Shown here: in pieces, positions 57,319 through 64,000 of the stretch
How the letters are laid out: each line of letters begins with the position of its first letter
Position numbering within the stretch: the first letter of the stretch is position 1
Assembly: GCF_032854445.1 (NCBI RefSeq)
Contig: NC_088297.1
Coordinates: 7,985,375-8,049,374 of the forward strand
DNA length: 64,000 bases
From: Liolophura sinensis
Taxonomy: Eukaryota > Mollusca > Polyplacophora > Chitonida > Chitonidae
Reading direction: 5' to 3'
Position numbers and translations under genes: made by a program
The notes under the pieces: model-generated
Databases searched by the model: none
Seen by the model: only the letters and a program-made list of their open reading frames with translations
What the model was told of the DNA's origin: nothing

Positions 57319-58560
57319 ATGGAGTTATTCTCATGGCAGATGTACTCGATTCTCGTGTTCGGTATCGGTGTGGATTTCGGCAGAGCCCAAACCTGTGACC
57401 CGGCTACCTGCTCATTACCCAGTTGTTTCTGTCCAAAGGCGGGCACCCCCGGGGGTCTGTCAACAACAGACATCCCTCAGATTGTCCTCTTCATGTTCGA
57501 CGGGTCGGTGACATCTCTTCACTATCCACACTACGAGGCTCTTTTCAACGACAACCGACTCAACCCTAACGGCTGTCCCATCGGTGGTACAGTGTTCGTT
57601 TCCCATAACTTCACCGACTACAGTTCAGTAAGGAAACTATACCTCCAGGGACTGGAGATCGGCGTCAACAGCGTAACGCGGCCTCTTTCCGACGCCTGGA
57701 AGAACGCCGGCGTCGATATGATTAAAGACGAGATCTTGACCCAAAAGGAGAACATAATCCGCGAGGCCCGGGTCCCAGAAGATGAAATTTGGGGTTGGCG
57801 GAGCCCAAACCTACAGTCTGCCGGGCGGAACCAGTTCAGAGTACTCCAGCTCAATAATTTCGAATACGACTCCACTGTAGTGACAACTGGCTGGTCCGGG
57901 AACACGAATATCCTCGGGTGGCCTTTTACGCTGGATTATCCCTACCCAGAGCGTTGTCAGATAGCGCCTTGTCCCTCCGAACCCTATGAGGGACTCTGGG
58001 AAGTACCAATTGTACCCTTCCAAGATATCAAAGCCGAGGGCACCTGTTCCTATCTGGAAGGGTGCACTAACCAACCCACTAACAAGGCCGAAGTTCTGAC
58101 GTTTCTAAAGAACAACTTTGAGGCCAATTATAAAGGAACTCGCGCTCCCGTTTACATCAACCTTAGGATTTCTTGGTTGGCCACGGAGTCTTACAATCGT
58201 GAAGGTATAATTGACTTCATCAACGAGTTGGTTGCCCTAGACGACGTCTATATTTTGACAGCTCACCAACTCTTAGCCTGGGTTAAAAATCCCCAAACGC
58301 TGGCCCATGCGAAAGATTTTGCGCCTTGGTCTTGTCCCGATTTTGTCAACAACAACATCAACATCTGGGATCAGATCAAAAGTATATTTGTGCAAGGAAC
58401 TGGAAAAGATGCCGTAGTACCGGAAGCACCTGCCACAACAACGCCCAGACCATCCGTTCAGATCATCTATGTCAGCGAAAATGGCTCCGAAAGTCACCGA
58501 GGCTCGTGTGTGATTCTAGGATTGACAAGTTTCGTTTTGATGGCGATGAAACTGTTTTAA
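57319..58560 (+). CDS. CDA-5: CE4 deacetylase-like pseudoenzyme, 413 aa, probable GPI anchor
   Basis: The ATG at 57319 gives a signal peptide (MELFSWQMYSILVFGIGVDFGRA); the frame is open further upstream but offers no ATG. The Cys segment CSLPSCFC (31-38), the NPNGCP segment and VFVSHNFTDY mark the family. The active site is changed: FDGSV (60-64) for FDDAV, so the metal Asp is lost; NSVTR (117-121) for HSVTH, so both metal His are lost; RSPN for RSPF; and INLRISW with Arg283 for the motif-5 His. Deacetylation is therefore very unlikely, while the fold and perhaps glycan binding may remain. A 75-residue extension is unique here: a Thr/Pro-rich stretch (ATTTPRP, 372-378), a small-residue site (ENGSES, 387-392) and a hydrophobic end (residues 397-413) together typical of a GPI-anchor signal. 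Single exon, intact frame, same direction as CDA-4. Family certain; lack of activity and anchoring are inferred. Confidence 0.95.
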   Translation: MELFSWQMYSILVFGIGVDFGRAQTCDPATCSLPSCFCPKAGTPGGLSTTDIPQIVLFMFDGSVTSLHYPHYEALFNDNRLNPNGCPIGGTVFVSHNFTDYSSVRKLYLQGLEIGVNSVTRPLSDAWKNAGVDMIKDEILTQKENIIREARVPEDEIWGWRSPNLQSAGRNQFRVLQLNNFEYDSTVVTTGWSGNTNILGWPFTLDYPYPERCQIAPCPSEPYEGLWEVPIVPFQDIKAEGTCSYLEGCTNQPTNKAEVLTFLKNNFEANYKGTRAPVYINLRISWLATESYNREGIIDFINELVALDDVYILTAHQLLAWVKNPQTLAHAKDFAPWSCPDFVNNNINIWDQIKSIFVQGTGKDAVVPEAPATTTPRPSVQIIYVSENGSESHRGSCVILGLTSFVLMAMKLF

Positions 58561-59770
58561 AAGAAGAATGAAAAGAAAAGGATGGTGTTTATTGACTTAC
58601 ACATTCAACCTATGTCTTGGACTGTGAAAAATTTTGGTTCTAGTCAGTTTTAAAAACAGAATGTCGTTTAATGGTTTTAAGTCGCCGTTTACTCATGGAG
58701 TTAAATATACGGAAGACATACGGTAACTTTGACTGATAAAAAATCCCCTCTTTATGAATGCACAAGTCATTTTCTGTGTAGCAGCGAAGACCCAGAAGTT
58801 TCACTGCTTGCTTTGTTTTACTGCTAGTTTGTAAATTAATTAATTCCAAATAACATGTCCACATGTTATTATTTTCTGCCCTGGAAGTACCTTCTTGCAG
58901 ATGATGTGACATAGATGTATCAGTTCATATCACTAGCACATGAATTCTTACAAATTCACATTGTACATTGAAACGGGGTATGTACCTGTTGCATGGATAT
59001 ATGTGTTCACAAAATATGTGCGCTTTAATTTTTTCTTACTTATATTTGAACTATGCGTACCTGTAGCAATTATGTACGAACAGAATGCATGTGCAGGTAC
59101 GTCATACACACGGAATGTCTGTATAGTTCACCAAATTGCTACTATTATATCCTGACGCACGCAGCTGGCGGCTTGCTTGGGGGAATTTGCTGATACGACT
59201 GTGAAGATTGCGCGGGCCGACAAATCAGAGCTTTTCAAATAATCTGTCACTTAAATCTTGTTCTTCTTTTCTACTAAAAGCCGGCCCCGTTTTTATGGAG
59301 TGACATTTCAATTATTTTGAGCCCTGGGACTACCGTGTGATCAAAAGGGCGAAAATAATTCAATTACCTGACTGAGCTCATTTGGTTTTTATAAACTCCG
59401 AGGTCATACACTTCAGTCTACAGTGATACTGCTGAAATTTAATTTCACGTAAACATATTTGTCCATACCTGCACTTATATCCTGTCTTGTCCTACCTACC
59501 CCACACCTGCAAGAGCCGATCTGCATGCCGTTATCAATATATACACGTGAGATGTATATTTCACTGTATGTAACACACCTTCAGGTCCTGGTTGTATTTG
59601 CAATGTTATTAATCCTGTTTTTTTTTTAAAGAAACTGTTATTTTTTTAAAGAGTTTTTGATAATGTAATATACATTTGATTTAAACAAACATTTAATTGG
59701 TGTAAAATACCTCGTGGCTCCAAATTTTTCACTTACATGAAGGCGAACAGATGGACTAACTCTGACAAAT
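58561..59770. other. CDA-5 3' flank, no gene seen
   Basis: No clear AATAAA close to the stop. ORFs here lack domains. Confidence 0.5.
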
Positions 59771-60096
59771 GAGTGCGTGAGTGTTTGGGGTTTAACGTCG
59801 TACTTAACAATTTTTCTGTCATATGACGACGAAGGAATCCTTAGGGTGTATGTAATGTGCCTCCTTGTTGCAGGATGGATTTCCACCGCTCTTTTATCTA
59901 GTGCTGCTTCACTGAGACGACTTACCGAAGGCAAGTCAGCCGCCCCGCCCGAGCTATTATACTGATACGGGTCAACCAGTCGTTGCACTATTTCCTTCTT
60001 GCTGAACACCAAGCGAGGAAGTTACAACCCTCTTTTGAAGTCTTAGGTGTGACTTGACCCAGGATTGATCCTGTAGCTGTACTATCTGGACCGGTG
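59771..60096 (-). mobile_element. SINE-B copy
   Basis: Tail GAGTGTTTGGGGTTTAACG, body CTCTTTTATCTAGTGCTGC, head decayed (GTACTATCTGGACCGGTG). Its head end touches the next SINE-A. Confidence 0.92.
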
Positions 60097-60387
60097 CCCT
60101 GGCAAATGATTTTTTTTTTTTTTTGATTGGTGTTTTACGCCGTACTCAAGAATATTTCACTTATACGACGGCGGCCAGCATTATGGTGGGCGGAAACCGG
60201 GCAGGGCCGGGGGAAACCCACGACCATCCGCAGGTTGCTGACAGACCTTCTCACATACGGCCGGAGAGGAAGCCAGCATGACCTGGACTTGAACTCACAG
60301 CGACCGCATTGCTGAGAGACTCCTGGGTCACTACGCTGCGCTAGCGCGCTAACCGACTGAGCCACGGAGGCTTCCCCTGGCAAATGA
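60097..60387 (-). mobile_element. SINE-A, full length with 13-bp target duplication
   Basis: The element 60110-60374 is flanked by CCCTGGCAAATGA (60097-60109 and 60375-60387). The head GCCTCCGTGGCTCAGTCGG is intact. It carries a poly-T/A run in place of the usual (TTTA)n tail. One of the cleanest copies here, so probably young. Confidence 0.95.
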
Positions 60388-61896
60388 AGTTTTTGATTTA
60401 AAGTCACACTGGTCAGACTGGAGACTGTTTAACAAAGCCATTTTGGGCGAAGCCTAATGAAGCTGTTATGAAATTATGTGAAGCTGTAAGATAAAACTTG
60501 ACTAAAAATTGTACTAACACTGCACATGTACTACCACTGCACATAATCAACGTCTCATCGACTTCAGCATATATATGAGTTTAATTTAGAATTTTATTCT
60601 AAAGCATAAAGCGTGTAAGCCAGCGAGAGATCGACATATACGCAAGGCCAAGTATAAATGGTCTAGGAGGTCTCGAAATGCTGTGCTTGATTGTATCATC
60701 ATTTCTGGTGTCTTCGGCATGGCGTTGTGGTGAAGCAGCATTATAACTGTGTCAGAGGTGGGTCCGGTCGGCTAGTACAAGGTGATATCGTCGCCAGGTG
60801 AACGAACTCGTGTAGAATTGAAAACAGAACTTCAACCAATAATTAGAATATCTTCGTTTTTATATTTTCAAGTCAATAGATGTACGATGCGTACCTATAT
60901 ATCTTTATATTAATCATCAACAATTTATACAGAATATATAGTATATATGTAAAGAATATAACCTGTTTGGAATTTTGTAACAACAGTTCAGTTTGTAACA
61001 GTTTATACAGATAATTGTATAGTTCTCACAGTATTATGTTCAGTAGTATCTGAGTATTACAAAGACCTTATCAAACAGACCTTAGGACACGTAACTGTAC
61101 GAATGTGCCATTAGCGGTGACAGAATACCGGCTTGAAAAGTACCCAGAATCTCTCATACGTACTACATGCAGCGGGCCGTAATACCATGTACCAAGCACT
61201 TGCCTTAAGTCCAGCGCAGACCCTAAATTTCAATGACAAACTGAGGTACGAGCTGTTAATCGTTGATGAAGCTTTTGAACGTTTTCATCGATCTGACTGT
61301 GCCCATACATCTACCACAAGTTTTCTCGAAGACATTTCAAGTTGCTGGGACCCTTGCACAAAGCGACAGTAGGCGAAGTTGATTATTTGGCGACAAATGT
61401 TAAAAACATATGTTGCCATGGAACTTACAATCAACTTACGCTATGACAGCTTTGAACGAGAGGCTCCTGATCTTAAACACTGCATCCCACCCCAAGAAAA
61501 AGTACCAGTTCACCTCAACGGCGTTTTCCAATTTCAATTTTGTATTATCACAAACAGCAATTGTAAGCTTTTCCATACATAAACAGAGCTAATGTAACAA
61601 CGCCTTCATCATTTGTCTCCTTGTCTATTGTAAAACATATACATAACACCGGACTGTCTCAACACTTTGACAACATGTAATGTTAAACTGATTTCATCAC
61701 CAGTACTCTATCAACAACAAACAACAGATGGTAGAAGACAACCGTGTACATCTGACACGTCGGATTGCAGAACCCATAATCTTTTCAACAAAAACAACCC
61801 ACCTATGTGGTCGCTGCATGCATGTGTCCAGCCCGGGACTAACATGACAGTTATATTAGTCCCAGGTCCTGCGCAGCTGACTTCCAATGCAACCAA
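60388..61896. other. Intergenic, no gene seen
   Basis: A SINE-E scrap at 60690-60760 (CTGGTGTCTTCGGCATG). ORFs at 61133-61592 and 61667 show no recognisable domain; the last runs into SINE sequence. Confidence 0.45.
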
Positions 61897-62107
61897 ATGT
61901 AAGAAGGTCTGCCAGCAACCTGCAGATCGTTGTGGGTTTCCCCGAATCCAATTTCCTCGTATGAACAGAAGTCTATTTATTTATTTATTTATTTGATGGG
62001 ACCATCCGCACGTTGCTGGCAGACCTTTCCACGTACGACTGGAAACAGAATTATAAATGAAATATTCGTGAGAACGGCCTAAAATGTAAATCAAGTAAAT
62101 GAATAAC
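61897..62107 (+). mobile_element. SINE-A fragments, one inside another
   Basis: A sense piece (61897-61970, GTAAGAAGGTCTGCCAGCAA to CCAATTTCCTCG) and its 3' continuation (62052-62107, AAATGAAATATTCGTGAG to a tail) flank an internally deleted minus-strand copy (61972-62050, TTTATTTATTTATTTGATGG to GTACGACTGG). Confidence 0.8.
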
Positions 62108-62632
62108 TGGCTGTACATTACCAATTTCAAAACGTAACACCATCATCTTAATTGCACACCTAAATTGGAAAATACCTACATTTTCTAATTTAAGGATTTT
62201 TTAAATAAAACAATAAGAAATTCACCCTGACCATCAAAGTCAAAATAATATAGCAGTTACAAACTTACCTTGTACCAAACACATTTTTTAAAAAAACTAT
62301 TTTCCAAGCTCTCATTTCCGAAATTATTATTAATGCCATAGGCATTAAAGATTAAGGATAATAGGAACATAATTTGGAAAGGAGGATTTGTTCTAATTAA
62401 CTGGACACTTTTTAAGTGGATTCTTCAAGTAAAATGACTTGATTTTTTTTTACACACCAGTCTCTGAGTCTCAATTTACTCAATGGAAATAACACAGCCT
62501 TCATTACGTATATCTCTTAGTGGACAAACAATTTTAGAAGTTGCTGATTTGAAGTTTTCTTAATTAATACAAATCAATCAGTTTCCATATTTTATAATTA
62601 AAACATAGACTCTATTTAGTTCTTAATTTGAC
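62108..62632. other. WASHC2 3' flank / 3' UTR
   Basis: AT-rich, no ORF. Presumably includes the WASHC2 3' UTR; no polyadenylation site was assigned. Confidence 0.5.
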
Positions 62633-63833
62633 CTAAGGTGCAGCAGCATTCAAGGGGTCATCAAAAATATCCTCAATCTCTTCTTTCTTCTTGGATGTTG
62701 ATTTCTTCTTTTTCTCTGAGTCTTTCTTGCTTTTTGTTGATGCTCCACTATCAGCAAAAATGTCATCTGGAACGAAATTGAAATAAAAAGAATTCCATCA
62801 GTCACTCTGTTGATCTGAGGGTAGGCTGGTTTATCATCAAAGTTCTGACATCCTAATTTGTTCACGTGCCACTGACACGGAGGGACTTGAGCAAAAGATA
62901 TCATCAGCAAACGACTTTTGTTAGATGCTGAAGCCATTGCAAATTGGTGTTGTTTTTTTTTTTTTTGGAGCATGTCTACAAGTATGAAAAATGTCTTTTA
63001 TAATACATGTGGTATTAATTTTTGTCCTTTGTGTTAAGCTGCAATTAAACCGAGATCCTCACCCACATCGTCTTTGAACACAGATTTCTTGGCTGTTGCG
63101 GATTTCTTCTTTTTCTTCTCTTTTGGTTTTGATGCCGGAAGATCTGCAAAAATATCTGTGTCGTCTTTGAACAGATCTTCATCTTTTGTTGCAGACTTCT
63201 TTTTCTTCTCTTTCTTCACTGGAGCTGAGAAAATGTCCTCATCACCAAACTGTACAAAAAGAGTGAGTGAGTGAGTGAGTGCTTGGGGTTTAACGTCGTA
63301 CTTAACAATTTTTCTGTCATATGACGACGAAGCAATCTTTAGAGTGCATGTAATGTGCCTCCTTGTTGCAGGACGGATTTCCACCGCTCTTTTATCTAGC
63401 GCTGCTTCACTGAGGCACCTTACCAAAGGCAAGTAAGCTGCCCCACCCGAGCCATTATACTGATACGGGTCAACCAGTCATTGCACTATCCCCTTCATGC
63501 TGAATGTCAAGCGAGGAAGTTACACCTTCCTCTTTTAAGATCTTAGGTGTGACTCCACCCAGGATTGACACTGGATCTACCGTTCCCGAAGAAGACGCTC
63601 TACCAACTGTGCTATCGGGGCCGGTTGTGTACAAAAAGAAAGAGAAGATTTTGTAGAAACTTGAAACTTGAAATGACATCAGAGTCAACAAATGGATCAA
63701 AAGAAGAAAGTGAGAAGAAAAATTTTGTTTGCTTTCATATGGGATAACCATACCTTTTCTTCTACTTTTGGCGGTGGTTTGTTCAAAATACTGTCAGAAA
63801 ACAAATCTTCAGTGTCCGTGCTGGGTTTGGGGT
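62633..63833 (-). CDS. WASHC2: WASH complex subunit 2 (FAM21), last three exons
   Basis: Three exons, all with GT-AG borders: 63754-63833, 63063-63249 and 62633-62766 (TAG at 62633-62635). Frames join exactly. The product is the acidic, Lys-rich C-terminal tail of FAM21, the WASH-complex subunit that links endosomal actin nucleation to retromer. Visible repeats of acidic-aromatic 'LFa' motifs, which in the family bind VPS35: EDLFSDS, EDIFSAP, EDLFKDDTDIFADL, SVFKDDVDDIFADS and, at the C-terminus, EDIFDDPLNAAAP. They are separated by KKKKK-rich linkers. The order and the final IFDDPLNA ending match vertebrate FAM21. The 5' bulk of the gene, including the WASH-binding head, lies beyond the right edge. 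A SINE-B sits in the intron right at the acceptor of the middle exon. A Lys/Asp-rich unrelated protein is the only alternative and is unlikely. Confidence 0.88.
63251..63639 (-). mobile_element. SINE-B in WASHC2 intron, with 12-bp target duplication
   Basis: TGTACAAAAAGA at 63251-63262 and 63628-63639 flanks the element (63263-63627). It lies in the same sense as the gene. The duplicated target is the gene's own polypyrimidine tract next to the splice acceptor. Confidence 0.95.
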
Positions 63834-64000
63834 CTGAAGAGAAATAAAAGAGAGTTGAGAATGATTATCCTGAAAGGTGAACTACGAAGATCTTTTAATT
63901 GGAACTGAGGCATGTATAATATATAGGGACCATGGTGATGTTACACTTTTCTGTTATTTTGAACGAAAATGTAATGCAATTTGTAGCCTGTGTCTGGACA
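63834..64000 (-). other. WASHC2 intron running off the window
   Basis: Upstream intron of the exon that starts at 63833; the acceptor TTTCTCTTCAG is visible at 63834-63844. No further exon before the edge. Confidence 0.7.

Noticed and set aside
61800-61880. Small inverted repeat GGGACTAA / TTAGTCCC
   Set aside because: Arms of only about 9 bp with no further context; expected by chance in a window of this size.
1-64000. CRISPR arrays, operons or prokaryotic mobile elements
   Set aside because: The tandem arrays have no unique spacers of constant length and the window is clearly eukaryotic.

Overview
The window looks like nuclear DNA of a mollusc. Evidence: coding density is very low, one gene has GT-AG introns, and the sequence is packed with tRNA-headed SINEs, including the 'TTTATTTATTTGATTGGTGT' tail type that I associate with mollusc genomes. 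Species cannot be set from the sequence alone. There is no CRISPR, operon or other prokaryotic signature. Five single-exon genes for secreted CE4 polysaccharide deacetylases (chitin-deacetylase-like, here CDA-1 to CDA-5) dominate the coding content.

Layout. 1-10.9 kb: intergenic DNA with SINEs, one unrecognised small ORF (5.16 kb), a (TA)n and a CAY triplet microsatellite. 10.98-12.02 kb: CDA-1 (+), broken by two one-base insertions. 12-26 kb: no gene; SINEs (one nested with a clear target duplication), a 23-unit 54-bp satellite carrying a CACGTG E-box in 20 units, and a tRNA-like repeat family with a perfect 28-bp inverted repeat. 26.39-27.48 kb: CDA-2 (-). 29.7-32.1 kb: a duplicated block plus 26-bp and 18-bp tandem arrays. 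35.28-36.29 kb: CDA-3 (-). 37.7-49.8 kb: SINE-rich, with a 14/28-bp satellite (40.5-42.4 kb) and its relative at 44.9 kb. 50.24-51.28 kb: CDA-4 (+). 51.7-54.8 kb: non-LTR retrotransposon remnants on the minus strand: an APE endonuclease with an N-terminal 2A-like peptide, and an ORF1 split by a SINE. 57.32-58.56 kb: CDA-5 (+), which has lost key active-site residues and carries a GPI-anchor-like tail. 62.63-63.83 kb: the last three exons of WASHC2/FAM21 (-), running off the right edge.

The CDA genes share the Cys-rich N-terminus (CxLPxCFC), the NPNGCP segment and the CE4 motifs. They differ stepwise at catalytic positions: CDA-1, -2 and -3 keep FDD, HSVTH and the motif-5 His; CDA-4 has Arg for the motif-5 His; CDA-5 has also lost the second Asp of FDD and both metal-binding His. 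CDA-3 and CDA-4 also share a promoter block (TGACGTCA followed by a TATA box) and a similar 5' leader, so they look like a recent duplicate pair under common control. This suggests a locally expanded, retrogene-like secreted-enzyme family, with some members possibly acting as chitin-binding pseudoenzymes.

Labels SINE-A to SINE-E and repeat D are local names used here only; database family names were not assigned.
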